A stretch of 64,000 nucleotides of DNA from Dendrocalamus latiflorus (lineage: Eukaryota; Streptophyta; Magnoliopsida; Poales; Poaceae). Below are positions 35,981 to 47,435 of this stretch, one piece after another. Both the position numbers and the translations under genes were made by a program. Positions within the stretch are counted from its first letter, which is position 1; each line of letters starts with the position of its first letter. The notes beneath the pieces were generated by a model. That model did no database searches. It was not told where the DNA came from and saw only the letters and a program-made list of their open reading frames with translations. The stretch is taken from assembly GCA_017311315.1 (NCBI GenBank), contig CM029671.1, positions 22,752,565 through 22,816,564 of the forward strand, in the 5' to 3' direction.

Positions 35981-35994
35981 CTGCAAGAAGTGAA

Positions 35995-36225
35995 TATATA
36001 TCACATACAATAATTTGTGTATGTACTCCTTTTATACATGAAAAGTGTATACAACAAAACTAAAGTGATTCGATGAAAAATTTTCAAGCAAGTCACATTA
36101 GAGTATCTTAGAATTAGTATTTAAGTATATTGAAAATGATAAAAATGTATAAAATGGTCGTTTAAGTGGTATATTAGAAGTGGGAGTATGTACTCCCAGG
36201 AGTTCGAAAAAGGCTTCATATATAT
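35995..36225. mobile_element. Diverged Micron-like element (family A relative)
   Basis: It shares with the 5.4- and 6.3-kb elements the blocks GTATGTACTCC, CACATTAGAGTATCTTAGAA and TGGTATATTAGAAGTGGG, and it is flanked by short TATATA runs on both sides. It is shorter and more diverged. Confidence 0.5.
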
Positions 36226-37222
36226 GTATATGTTCCCATCATAGAAGTCTTCCAGAAGCTCCGGTACAGACATACCTTGCAACAGATGGAATAGATGAAA
36301 TATTAATACGAAGAATGATAATGACAGTACAATACTATAAATTAAAAATTACGATGAAATAAATAAATATACATATATGTACACACACATCACAGGAATT
36401 ACCTATTAACATGACTGCTAGAGCACAACTGTGAGTGACTGCGAGAGAGCTCACAATTTATAGCGAGAGCGGGAGCACAGCGCGCGCTAATAACATGCCG
36501 ATAATTATGGGAAGGAAATGTGCAGGGAGGGGGGTAGACACGTTGGCACCTCGCTTTTGATGGTTTGTTCCCTTGTCGCGCATGGCACAGGCAATACTTT
36601 GCAGAACAAAGGCAGGGCCTTTTGCCCACTGGCATTGTTTGCATGTATGGAAAAGTAACTAAAAACACAAAAAATATACTAGCCCCACCTCCACCACACG
36701 GCGCCAATCTTTGCCGCACGGCCACCATGCGGCAGGTCATCATTTTATGCTAATCATGGCTATTAAACTAATTAATGATGAAGGCTAATCACCTGTCGCA
36801 TGGTGGCTGTGCACACCGGGCTCTGCTGCATGTCCACTGTGTGGTCCTTTGACGTGTCGCCACCTCTTGTTGCACTGAAGGCAGCGAGGTTATTAGCGCA
36901 GATAGCGGAGGGTCTGCAACACACCCTATGTATGCCCCACGCTCAGGTGTCCCCAACTCGTCTGGGGCCCAACCCTTGACTAGGCCAGCGGCACGATCAG
37001 TGTCACGGGCCACTTCACCTTCCTTTGTGTTAGAATCGAGTGCGATGGTGACGCAAGGGTTACCTTCATCCTTGTCGTTGGTACCATCGTTGCCATCACC
37101 GTCACCATCACCATTATTGTCGTCGCAACCTTCACTGTCACCAGTATCGCCACCTGCTTCATCCCCATCCTTCGCACTGGATATGCCAAGGCCGTTGCAT
37201 TCCTCTATGCCATAGTCAGGCT
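36226..37222. other. Intergenic, no gene seen
   Basis: Contains trinucleotide-rich sequence (CACCAT/TCATCC) near 37080-37180. Nothing bounded was recognised. Confidence 0.4.
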
Positions 37223-37543
37223 CTACAGGGGTGGGAAGGGCTTAAGAGAGGGGCACATCGACAATGGCCGATCGCCCACGAAGCGAGCGGCAGGACTTCG
37301 GAGCCCAGCATTGAAGTACGTCACAAAGACTAGCGTCTCGCCCTCCCGTGGCCATGGCTCGACCTCGTCATTCAAAGGGAGGCGAACGAGCTCATGACAT
37401 GAGATCTTGTTGTTACACACGAGCGACTGCACCAACTTCTCTGTCACGATGGACGGGCTGAGTGCATTCACGAACACACCACTGAGCTTCCCGGACGCCT
37501 TCCAACGTTTGCCGACGGCGACCTTGTAGCAATCATCTTGAAC
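37223..37543 (-). pseudogene. Remnant resembling a plant 'putative gypsy-type transposon' domain
   Basis: About 106 codons stay open on the minus strand without an obvious start: VAVGKRWKASGKLSG, then ALSPSIVTEKLVQSLV, then EGETLVFVTYFNAGL. The pattern (charged strand, then G-E-x-V-V-F and an aromatic/Gly run) resembles the N-terminal domain often annotated as gypsy-type transposon in grasses. It has no support beyond pattern and ends in a stop. Confidence 0.3.
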
Positions 37544-38463
37544 GGCATGGCTGCTCGAGGGGTGGAGGCACTGCTACAGCTATGATGGTCACTTCCAGCA
37601 TCATTGCAATCGGCAGAAGATCAGCGGCACAAGGAAGAATGGGAAATGGCTTGACAGTGAGCAAAAGTCGGTAGCGCACAAGATTGTAGAGGACGAAAGC
37701 AAAGCAGGAGAGAGAGAGAGAGAGCTGGCAAACAGTCTCAAAAAAGGTGTCGCCCTAGCGTATAATTATAACGCATGACGGCAGTATTCAATGCCCGTGT
37801 AGTGGACGCGAGAGCTGAGGGGGCATGCGCCACGCCATAACTGGCGTAGCGGTTCATGTCCCATGATCAAAAACAAATCGCCGCCACATGGTGCCCGCTC
37901 TTGGAAGTTGTGTGCATGGCCGAGCTTGCCCAAGTTTTGGCGGGAACTACCAGTATACTATGATTCAATGGACCAAAGGGACGGAGAAGACCAAGTAACA
38001 CTGGATATGGTATCGACCCACAGAAATCAGGGATCTTCAACCATGAAAGGCTACTGTTCGGGGAGTGACCCCCACCTTTGCCCAGTCGGCCCATTGCACT
38101 AGGAGGCCCAATAACCATAATGCCACATGGCTGACCTAGGAGGGCCATCACAAGGAAAAGGACGATACTACCCCTATAATTATAAATCCAAATAGGGGTA
38201 TTCATGTAACAAGTCCCCTCATAGCTATAAATATGCGCCATAGGGAGGCGAATTCTCTTTTCAGACAAATTTAGGTAACACAAACTTCTATCTTCTAACT
38301 CCACGGTTTGTAAAACTCCGGATAGTCCCTTTGTGATCTCTTGATAACCTTCTTATTTATTGTTTGGCCTCTAACCACAAGTGCGTTTCTTTGAGACATT
38401 TATTAGTGTATGCATTGGAAGTAGTGACTTTGAGACATTCATTAGTGTATGCATTGGAAGTAG
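37544..38463. other. Intergenic with LTR-like stretch and a short tandem duplication
   Basis: 38052-38300 has features of an LTR (TGTTCGGGGAGTGACCCC start, TATAAATA box at about 38226) but no second copy or clear end. About 38391-38463 holds two tandem copies of a roughly 37-bp unit containing TTAGTGTATGCATTGGAAG. Confidence 0.4.
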
Positions 38464-38466
38464 TAA

Positions 38467-38739
38467 GAGCAGGTACAATAAGGTTTAGTCAGCAGGCTAT
38501 AGCAAATATAATATCAACCAAATCTTACATGGCAGAGAGAGAAAGGAAGAGAGAGAATGAAGCTGGCTACTAAATTATAGCTAGCTATAGCACGTAAAAA
38601 TATGCATTTCACTCTCTTACACGTGGGGCCAAATAGTTATTATAATAGCTACCTTATTGTATGAACTATTTTTTTGAAGGCTATAGATGAAATGGACAAG
38701 TGTTATAGCCATTAGTTGGCTATACTATTGTACTTGCTC
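38467..38739. mobile_element. Tourist-type MITE
   Basis: 273 bp flanked by TAA (38464-38466 and 38740-38742). Ends are GAGCAGGTACAATAAGG and, at the right, CTATTGTACTTGCTC. It lies about 0.76 kb upstream of the YABBY gene start. Confidence 0.88.
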
Positions 38740-38742
38740 TAA

Positions 38743-39497
38743 GGAGCCCTTTTGCTGTGGAATCTCCAATTCAATAGACTTGCCCCGAAGTGGAGGAATC
38801 TTCAAGTGTAACAAGATGCTGAAACCACGTAATCGAGGAGCCCCTGCAGGGCAATCTGCGACCCGAGTTAGCATTCGCTGATTTGCAGTAACTGTTTACC
38901 AAACATGCAAACAGATGGTTTGCCGATCAGTATAGATAGTGTACACAACTATACATCATTGTCACTGCGCGTATGCAATGTCAATTAAACTATGCCATTT
39001 TTGCTATGGTCATTACGCCATTACCAATTGGAGGCTTGGAGCTGCATGTATTTCTGATCAGAAACTTGCCTACATAGTCGACCTTTTTAAAGCTCATCTC
39101 CAGACTGCAAGCAGCACCCATTTTCACATGCTTGTTTCTAGTTCTGCTTCGCCTTCATGGTGTTGGCCTGATAAGATTTTTCCGAGAGACTATCATTGCA
39201 TCTAGGAACAAGGCCCTGTCCCAATAGGTTGGCATGGTTGCCGGTTTGGGTCTCTTTCATGAGAAAAGGGAGCCGGTTCACTTCATTGATTGCAACACTG
39301 CCATGCACCTGCCTAAGCACATGTTCGTCAGTTCATGTTTTGCTTGATGAGCATTCCCCTTGGTTTTGCAAAGATAATGTTGGATACTTGGATCAATTAC
39401 CCATTAAGTTGATTCTTGCTGGTGCCTACATATAAACTCTGAGCCGTTGGTCACTCCAGCACCACACATGCAAATTACACTGTTCGTCTCCATAGCC
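38743..39497 (+). promoter_or_regulatory. Upstream region of the INO-type YABBY gene
   Basis: No element or gene was recognised between the MITE and the start codon. The regulatory sequence of the YABBY gene presumably lies here, but I cannot point to defined sites. Confidence 0.35.
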
Positions 39498-40680
39498 ATG
39501 GCATCGGTGCGCCACCCTTGCTTCAGCCTCCCGGAGCGGCTCGGCTACGTGCAGTGCAACTTCTGCACCACCATCTTGCTGGTGAGAACGAAATCATATA
39601 TATACCACTTGGCTCCATGGCAATGTGCCGGCCTGCACCTGCACAGTCACATGGATGCCGCATTGCACGCGTGCAGGTGAGCGTGCCGTGCAGCAGCCTG
39701 GTCAAGGTGGTGGCCGTGCAGTGCGGCCACTGCGCCGGTCTCGTCTCCGTCAGCCTGTCTTCGCCGCCGCCGGCGGTGTCCGTCGAGCTGCCTCTGCAGG
39801 TCATCCCCGGCTTCCTGTCCTCCCTTTGCATGGGCATTATGATGTAGGACATAGGCATGGTTCTTTCAGCTTCAGTTTTTGTCTGAGAACTTCCGCCGTA
39901 TCTATCAATCCGATGAATGGAACAGGAGCTGGGCGTTGATCCGCCGCCGAGGGAGTGCTCGGATGAGAGCAGTGGAGACGACGGGGAGAGAGAAGTTGCG
40001 GAGAACAACGCCCCTGCTGTTAACAAACGTAGATGACACGCGGTTTTTTGCTGTCTTTTCGTGCCTTCGCCCAGTGCATTTTTTTAGATTGATGATGCGC
40101 TAATTAGGCATGCATCGGAACGTTTTTGCAGCTCCGGTGAGAAGGCAGCGCACGCCGTCAGCCTACAACTGTTTCATCAAGTAATTAATGATCAGAAATC
40201 AGTATACAGTGATAGCATTTGCCATTAATTGCACAACACCACCGAACACATTGTATGTTCTTCTGAATCATACACCGCACTGCAATATATACAGGGGCGT
40301 ATTTCTGGTAAATCAAGAACTGGATATGTTGAGATTTTCACATGTTCAACTGAAAACTGATATCTAGTACGCTACTACGCTATTCAGGTGAGAGGCAATG
40401 AAAGTTTTAACATTCTTCCTTTTGTTCTCAGGGAAGAGATAAAGAGGATCAAATCCATGGAGCCTAACGTCACCCACAAAGAAGCGTTCAGCACAGCTGC
40501 GAAAAACGTAAGCATCCATCTGACTAAAACCCAGCTTGTTTTTGTCCTAGTTTCTGGCTCTCTAAATCATTACTATCCATTTGCGTCCTGATCCAAAACT
40601 TCCTTCAGATGATTAGCAAATTATCATTGGCTGTTATGATGCAGTGGGCTCACTTACCCGGAATCCAGAAGGGAGACTGA
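39498..40680 (+). CDS. INO: YABBY transcription factor, INNER NO OUTER type, 6 exons
   Basis: Exons 39498-39581, 39677-39799, 39926-40028, 40132-40180, 40432-40507 and 40645-40680 join in phase through GT-AG introns into 156 residues. The N-terminal zinc finger has CNFCTTILL, then VSVPCSSL and VQCGHC. The C-terminal YABBY (HMG-like) domain has RRQRTPSAYNCFIKEEIKRI, then HKEAFSTAAKNWAHLP. FCTTILLVSVP and AYNCFIKEEI are hallmarks of the INO subfamily rather than FIL, YAB2 or CRC/DL. INO specifies the outer integument of the ovule in Arabidopsis; a similar role here is inference. The protein ends only about six residues after the YABBY domain (GIQKGD), shorter than Arabidopsis INO. The donor of exon 2 (CAG/GTCATC) is weak and should be confirmed by cDNA. 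Long-ORF searches miss this gene because every exon is under 125 bp. Confidence 0.88.
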
Positions 40681-41209
40681 GGGATCTGCTGCTGTAAAAC
40701 CTACACATGCAAGCTGCTAAGGAGGGGAAACAAATTTAATGGCTACGCAAATGAAACAGTGTAGCTAGGTTCAGGAAGCATACAAGTTGTAACTTCACAG
40801 ATCATTTGTATCCATGGATTTTGGTGCTACGCATCTCAAGCACGTGGTACCTGAATTCTCTTTCATGTGATAAACGCAGTATTATGGCTTGCTTTTGTTC
40901 CACAAATAAAACTATCATATCAGTTGCAGCACTGTGTGGCAGAACTAGGACTTGTGAATCCAATATAGTTTGTGGACGCCGCTGTTGCACAGCACAGAAT
41001 GGTTAAAATGATTTTACACAGTTAATCTGATTTCATGAAACCTCAGCCAGAACAGATAATATATCTTCTTTAGCAATTTGATTAACAGACATGATTCTTC
41101 TGCTGCTCTGCATCAGTACAAATATGAAAGAAAGGCTGGAAAACTTAGCGTTCATATTACACACAGTCTCAAACGTTCTATTTGTGATCCAAGCTTGTGC
41201 GTTGAAGGA
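40681..41209. other. Convergent 3' intergenic region (INO / PRP18)
   Basis: The two genes end tail-to-tail 529 bp apart, so both 3' UTRs and polyadenylation signals must fall here. AATAAA is seen at about 40903, in position for the plus-strand gene. Confidence 0.5.
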
Positions 41210-44200
41210 TCACTCTTTTGATGCTGGCATAAGCCGAAGCCTTTCCTCGGAAGGGGCTTTTCCTGGATCCTTCTCCTCCGATAACAGGGCCTGCAGGTCA
41301 CTCCCATTTGCCAGGCTGTTGAACTCCACTGATTTGGAGGGCAGCGCAGGATAACGCCGCTGGCAAAGGGTCATAAGCCTCTTGATCGACTGAAGGTATT
41401 TGCGAGTGGTCTCATCGTTCATAATGTGGGCCACACTATTCGTGTAGATCTTTTCTCGGGCAGAACGCTCGTGGATACCAACCATAGTGACTCCAATAGG
41501 CCACGGTGCATTGCCAATGGCCAGCTTGATGTACAGGTCCATTGCTGCTAAATAATCACGCTTCATGCAGCATTCAACAATAACGAGCAATGATTGACGG
41601 ATGTCATCGGGAAGAACCTAAACACAGATCAAAACAATAATTGGTGTCAGAATTGCCAAGCAATCTGCAGTCAGGAAAGGCTGACATAACATAAGCAGTA
41701 AACGTTGAACTTAAAAGTTTAAATACATAACACAATATTTTGATTTGAACATCAGAATTTAGCTCAAGCAGGGTGGTATGATGAGAAACTTAAAACCCTG
41801 GGAGCATTGTTTTAAATAGCCCGATATAGCCCCGATATAGCAGTCAGGGAGTAGTGGCCGCTACGCAACAGCTGTCTGTAGCATTTTGGACCATTGCAGC
41901 GCTGCAACGATCCGCTATGGCCTGCTACAACCTGCTATGGCCGCTATAGTATATGGTGTGTAGTGGTGATTCAGTACAAATACATTTCAGGTTTTCAAAT
42001 GATTCATTTATTGCATACTCCTGCCATTTGCCATTTTAAATCATTACTCCAAAACTTGAGATATGCACAAACAAATAATACGAATACAAGATAAGTCACT
42101 TTACTTCAAAACTGATTTATTTAACTTTGTATTTCTACAAATATGGCTGAGCATGTTGTGCCCGCTATATCGTCGATATCTGCTATCCGCTATAAAAACA
42201 CTTAGCCACTACACTCCCACTACATGCTATTTAAAACAATGCCTGGGACAGGGAACGAAAAACCGGTGAGTACTAGAAGGGAAAAAACCGGTCGGAATTT
42301 TTCAAATGTAAATTTAAATTTATGACTGCATAATGCACTTCCTAGGTTGATTTAGGTATTTGTTGTACTAAATTACCTATTGTATGAAGTAAATACGCAT
42401 CAATTATTGTTCTCCCATATTTTCTCTACTTTTTTCTGGTTTTCCTAGCGGTTTTACCCGTTTTTGACTGGTTACCGGAACGGTTACCATTTTCAAACCG
42501 ACAAATTCAAAATTTGAATAACAAAATTCATCTAGTTTTTTTCCAGGATTTCCGGGAACCGGCCGGTTTCCGTTACCGACCACGAATACCCCCGGTTCCG
42601 GGTTTTGTATCCCTGCCTGGGAGGCAATAAATAGTTATAATGAAGATGAATCCACGACCAGGAGCCAGAATTTTATAGAAAGTTCAGCTGAATTGCAGTA
42701 CTATATCTAGCCCAGGTAAGTAGTCATATTATATATGACAATGAATTTGGGGACAGAATCAAAATCTACGCTAGTATAGTACAAGAGCTAATGACAATAG
42801 ACAACAAAAGCTTTAAATGTGTAAGAAATAATTGTTTCTATTGAGTCCAGGCATGAATTTTCACACGATAACAAATAATCACCCATGCCTCCCAAAATTT
42901 TCGAAGAACTTCTTTTCATCATTTATACAAGAGCACGAAACATTCCATTAATATTTGTCTCTTGTGACAATTTAGATCATTAGATTCTGTACTAATGGGC
43001 CCATTCCAAACAGAATGGCTTCTGACTTCCAGAAGTCAAAAGCCGTTCAGAACACAATGGCTTCTTAACGCGGTTTTTTTTCTCTCCCTTTTTCGTTTGC
43101 ATTATCCATGAAGATATGACAATGTTTTTTATTTTTCCTACTTTTCCTTCATTTTTCTTTAATTGAATACCTCAAAAAAAGCTAACAGCCTCTACAGTGC
43201 CATTTCAACAAAAAGTTAAAAGCCACAAAACTTTTAAATAGGGCCTAATAATCACAGGACAATGGCATTATCAACTTGCGCTACCAGCCTACCAATCTAT
43301 CAGTACCTGGAAATGAATCTATCATAACCCCCATTGGATCTCATGCAATACCTTTTGCATAATCACAAAATCCTATTGAAATAGATTGAACTCAAATGCT
43401 AGTTGAAAATTATGCAAATACAAACAGGTTGTATTTGACGCCATCTTGTCACAAACCACAGTTACAACATGTAGCCCGTGTTACTGCACAAACATTAGTT
43501 TACCATTTACATATCACAAACTGCAGTTACAGAACATGAAGTCCATGTTACTACACAAAACATTAGTTGACCACTTATATCTCTCGTAAAAATTGCTTCA
43601 TTGCATTCAACAAGTGACCAGAGGTAGGTCATTTTGCTCGACAAAATAATGGCAATGTTTCTAGGGTCATTATCTTCCTTCACTCTACAATTTCTTGCTA
43701 CTAGCTTGTTTTTTAAGCTCCCAACTACTTTCCAAGATAGAACTAAAAATAATTTGAGCGAGAGTTTCCACACATCTTTGGATGTAAATCTTTGCTGTTG
43801 CTTCTTTCTAATCCAACTCAAAGTCCTAAAATTGCACTCATCACAGTAACTAGTTACACAGGATCCTGAATTTCGCAGGTAAACCATGCTGCCACAAGTT
43901 TCATTTCAAATCATAATTCACCCAATCTCTTTATTAGTTAGAAGTTTTTTTTGCACAATTACTTTAATTTGAAACGCAATCAAACTAACAACACACAATT
44001 TAAGCAACCCACGATTAAAAAAAAAACAGAAGTGTTCTTACCTTCTTCCTGCAGAACTCGAACAAGGGGCTGAGATACCGTGCGCACTGTTTGAATGTTG
44101 CAACCATCGACTTCCCCTTTGCCGTCCGCTTCTCCAGCTCCGTCATCTCGTCTAGCTCCTGGTTCCACTCGTTAAGCAGCCTCTTGAAGAACACCAAGAT

Positions 44201-44920
44201 CTTGTCTTCATCGCAAAGCTCCTCAAACTTGGTCTTCATCCGCTTCGAGTCCTTGTCATCGGCATCATCGCCACTCCTCCGGGCGTCCCCATCCCCGTCG
44301 TCTGCGCTGTCTCCAGCGGCGCCACCCTCGCCACCATCACCGCCGCCAACACGCTTGCCCTTGCCCTTGACATAGGTGTCCCGACCCGCCTTCTGCCGCT
44401 TGCGGAGCTCGACCATGTCGCGGAGGAAGTCGTTGGTCTGCCCCTCGGTCATGTCGAGGTCGTCAATCACGCCGGACTTGAGCACGAGCTTGAAGCGCGC
44501 GAGGCGGGCGGCGTCGTCCTCCCCGAACAGCGTGACCGGCTCGCGCAGCACGCGGAGGCGCCGCATCACCTCCTGCCGCGGGAGGTCGAGCTCGTCGATG
44601 CGACGTTCCTCGGAGAGGAGCATATCCTCCGGTGTGGGCTTCTTCGCCGCTAGCGCGGGCGGGACGGACGCGGCAGCGGCGGAGCTAGGGTTAGGGTTCG
44701 CATCCGCGGCCTGGGCGGGGTCGGCGTTGGGGTCGGAGGCGGCGGAGGAGTTGGGGGAGGGCGCGGGCGGGGCCTTGGCGAGGTGCTGGCGGTGCTCGTC
44801 GTGGCGGCGCTTCTGGAGCTGCTTCTGCTCCAGCTCCGACCGCCGCACGAAGCTCTTCCCGCCGAAGTCAGCCGCCGCCGCCTTCCGCTTCTTCTCCAGC
44901 TCCCGCTTCAGGAGATCCAT
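41210..44920 (-). CDS. PRP18: Pre-mRNA splicing factor 18 (PRP18), 2 exons
   Basis: Exon 1 is 44042-44920 (293 codons from MDLLKRELEKKRK) and exon 2 is 41210-41617 (VLPDDIRQSLLVIVECC to a TGA). They join in phase 0 to give 428 residues, close to other plant PRP18 proteins. The order is: a basic N-terminus, an Ala/Pro-rich linker, a PRP4-like (SFM) motif around residues 95-150 (LPRQEVMRRLRVLREPVTLF), an acidic linker, and the Prp18 helical domain across the splice junction. The most conserved block, NAPWPIGVTMVGIHERSARE, is intact. PRP18 is a U5/SLU7-associated factor that stabilises 3' splice-site docking in the second catalytic step. An in-frame upstream ATG at 45058 would add 46 unconserved residues, so I use the downstream start. 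The 2.4-kb intron holds three transposon insertions. Confidence 0.95.
41805..42241. mobile_element. hAT-type MITE A in the PRP18 intron
   Basis: 437 bp, with ends CATTGTTTTAAATAGC and GCTATTTAAAACAATG and direct repeats CCTGGGAG (41797-41804) and CCTGGGAC (42242-42249). The interior is rich in CGCTATAGC-type motifs. Confidence 0.85.
42249..42615. mobile_element. hAT-type MITE B in the PRP18 intron
   Basis: 367 bp beginning CAGGGAACGAAAAACCGG and ending CCGGGTTTTGTATCCCTG. It is followed by CCTGGGAG (42616-42623) and preceded by the CCTGGGA that ends element A. ACCGG-rich subterminal motifs make it a relative of the element at 19840. Confidence 0.82.
42996..43245. mobile_element. Probable MITE in the PRP18 intron
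   Basis: GGGCCCATTCCAAACAG at the left and TTTTAAATAGGGCC at the right, each bordered by TAA. The interior has AGAAGTCAAAAGCC/GTTAAAAGCCAC blocks and AT-rich sequence. The ends match only partly. Confidence 0.45.
43246..44041. other. Distal part of the PRP18 intron
   Basis: No element boundary is recognised. The donor GTAAGAAC is intact on the minus strand at 44041-44034. Confidence 0.5.
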
Positions 44921-45077
44921 CGCGCCGGCGACGCAACGCGACGCGACGCAAGCCTTCTCGCCGGTTCCCGGAGAGGCGGTGCCGGGGCGACTTTCTGATA
45001 CGGCTTCGAGTCCGTGTCCGCCTATTTGACGCCGCCAATAGGTTACGAGAACCCGCACTTGTGCTGCCGAGTTGTGT

Positions 45078-46905
45078 AGTAGATGGAAATCTAGGATGTA
45101 GGGCTGAAAACGGTCGGAAACGATCGGTAGGAGGTCAAATCACTTTCAGTTTCACGTAATTTTTTCGAAAACGAAATCGATACGATATTGTCGGAAACGA
45201 GAACGACATCGATATTCCGGTAAATTCGGAAACGAAACTATTCGATCAAAAGTGCATCGATAACGATCGAAAATCATGAAAGCGATAGCTAAAATACGAT
45301 ATTTTCCACATCTAAGGAAGCCAAAACATGCAACCATAATCAATTCTAAGCCATGAACTCATATCATCATATCACAAATTCTCAACTAAATGAAGCAGGC
45401 ATACTTCAACACTTCAGTTCGATCCCATCCATCACACGAACAGCGAACTCATACTACCTAAGTAAAGCAGAGAATATTTCTGTCTGTCTAGGCTGCTTAT
45501 ATGTCCTAGGCCACCAATAGCTTGTTCACGCATTTGTAGATTCTTTCACCCAGAAGAGACTAAGCAAGTTTTTTCTTGCTTGCTAATGGTGGCCAGTATT
45601 TTTTTTTTCAAATGCGCCGTTCGTTTTATTTGAACTCTAACATTGTACTAAAAGAGAATTCATTAATACAAAACAGTTCGGTATGATAGAGATAGAGATT
45701 TGCTGGATCAACGGACAAGAAAGCATGCACAATCCCGCAGGTCGTAGCTCAACAAATGCCATTTCGATTGTTGTTGCAGGGACTCAAGAGTAGAAAAATG
45801 TTTAGGTAGTAAATGCATACCTACAGTGATTAAATGTAAAAGATTTCAGTTTACCTTACCATATCAACAAATTTAGATGATCGATGCTTCACAGATATGA
45901 TTTTATGTGATAACTAATTGGTTTGTTTATTTAACGTTGCTCGAAGTCACAAGAATTTTGTGCCTTTTAGCAACTAGAATGCCAACCCTTGAAGCTCTTT
46001 GCTCTTAGCTCCGGAGCTCTAGATTCCATTAAAAATGTCTTATCAGCCATCATTCATGTGCAAAGGTCTTCATTATGTCCTCAAGGCAGACGGAAATGGA
46101 CCGGCCGACCGGGGAGGTCTCATGGGCCTGGCCGCCTGGGCCCTGGGCTCAGCGCCTCAAGTCCTCAACGGTCCAACGGAGCTGCGGAGAGTCCCGGTAC
46201 TCCCGGCCACGTGGAGATCGGTAATTACCGACGGTAATTACCGATTAAATACGGTATTTTTCGAAAACGATTGGAAGAGAGCTAAATCGTTTTCGTTTTC
46301 GTTATCGGATATTTTTACCGTTCTCGTTTCCGTTTTATCGGTTACCGTCACCGTTTCCGTTTAGGGGGAAAAATCGGTAATTTTTCGAAAACGATTTTCG
46401 GTAACCGAGAATTACCGTTTTCGTTTTCAGCCCTACTAGGATGTACCTTCTTTATATTCTAATTGATAATATATCTTTTTTTTAAGTATTTTATTGAGAA
46501 AATATTTTTTTATACCTTTTCATTAGTTTCTATTGTATTTCTCTGTATTCCTTTACTTAAAATGACATATTTACCTCTGAGTACTTCTATTGTATTTCTA
46601 TTGTATTTCTTTGATCAGAATTTTGTGAAGAAGTTTCATGGTCCTGTATTCTGATCAGCTAGCCACATGTGACCAAATACAGGACCATGAAACTTCTTCA
46701 CAAAATTCTGATCAGAGAAATACAGAGAAATACAATAGAAGTACAATACAAGTATTCAGGGGTAAATAGATCATTTTAAGTGAAGGAATACAGATAAATA
46801 CAATAGAAACTAATGAAAAGGTATAAAAAGGGTATTTTTCTCAACAAAACACTCTAAAAGAGGGTATATTATCAATTAGGATCTAAAGGAGTGTATATCT
46901 TAGAT
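45078..46905. mobile_element. Long foldback element, split by a hAT
   Basis: 46436-46655 and 46676-46905 are long inverted arms. The 38 bp nearest the axis, including GAAGAAGTTTCATGGTCCTG, are a perfect palindrome partner. The outer left arm (TAGATGGAAATCTAGGATG, 45080-45098) continues on the far side of the hAT at 45099-46435 and pairs with CTAAGATATAC-type sequence at the right end. The outermost ends are not sharply defined. Non-coding. Confidence 0.7.
45099..46435. mobile_element. hAT (Ac-like ends), non-autonomous
   Basis: 1337 bp with an exact 8-bp duplication CTAGGATG (45091-45098 and 46436-46443). Ends TAGGGCTGAAAACGG and CGTTTTCAGCCCTA resemble Ac-family termini, and subterminal CGGAAACGA-type motifs are dense at both ends. 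No transposase is seen. A GC-rich segment at about 46080-46215 does not look like the rest and may be captured. The element sits 178 bp upstream of the PRP18 start codon. Confidence 0.9.
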
Positions 46906-46979
46906 TTCTATCTAGTTGAAGGGTATATTCTCAATTTTCTCTGTGTAATTTTTTTTGATAAAAAGCATGTGTAATTAAG

Positions 46980-47435
46980 GAGAGAATTGCTACTATAGGA
47001 CGCGAAACAATGGGCTTCGCTATTATAGGATTCCAAACGTCGACTTCGCTAAAACGACCCTTGAAACATTGGCACTTTGTTATAGATGACATTTGATCTT
47101 TTTAACCTCTTTTCTCAACTAAAATACATGTATTTTGTCATGATGTGACCGTATTGCCCTTCTGTCTCATTCACGTAAGAGATCGACCTTTCGTTTCCTT
47201 CGTACGTTTCGTTTCCTTCGTCCGACGCGCGGCACCTGCCCTCCAAACACACAAGGGCAAAAATATCATCCCATGGCAAAATACATGTACTTTAGATGAG
47301 AAAAGTGATTAAAAGGATCAATTGTCATGTATAATAAAGTGCCAACGCTTCAAAGGTCGTTTTAGCGAAGTCAACGATTGGAGTCCTATAATAACGAAGT
47401 CCATTGTTTCGCGTGCCTATAATAGCAATTTTCTG
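46980..47435. mobile_element. Mutator-type MITE at the WDR5-like promoter
   Basis: 456 bp with a 9-bp duplication GTAATTAAG (46971-46979 and 47436-47444). Ends GAGAGAATTGCTACTATAGG and CCTATAATAGCAATTTTCTG resemble Mu-family TIRs. The inverted arms are about 170 bp. It ends 88 bp before the WDR5-like ATG. Confidence 0.92.

Larger units (their letters stand above)
33688..35985 (-). mobile_element. Helitron (minus strand): 3' terminus plus captured fragments; 5' end not located
   Basis: On the minus strand the sequence ends CCGTAGCGTTAGCACGGGCA then CACTACTAG followed by T. This is a GC hairpin and CTAG end inserted between A and T, as expected for a Helitron. The last roughly 95 bp match the end of the Helitron at 53445-56974. 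Upstream on the same strand lie ARGONAUTE and ABCG exon fragments in the same orientation, typical of Helitron gene capture. The right boundary given is a minimum; no convincing TC 5' end was found. Confidence 0.65.

Noticed and set aside
38052..38300. Solo LTR starting TGTTCGGGGAGTGACC
   Set aside because: It has an LTR-like start and TATA box, but no matching end, target repeat or second copy could be found.
44376..45029. 217-codon Ser/Arg-rich plus-strand frame
   Set aside because: Antisense shadow of the PRP18 first exon.
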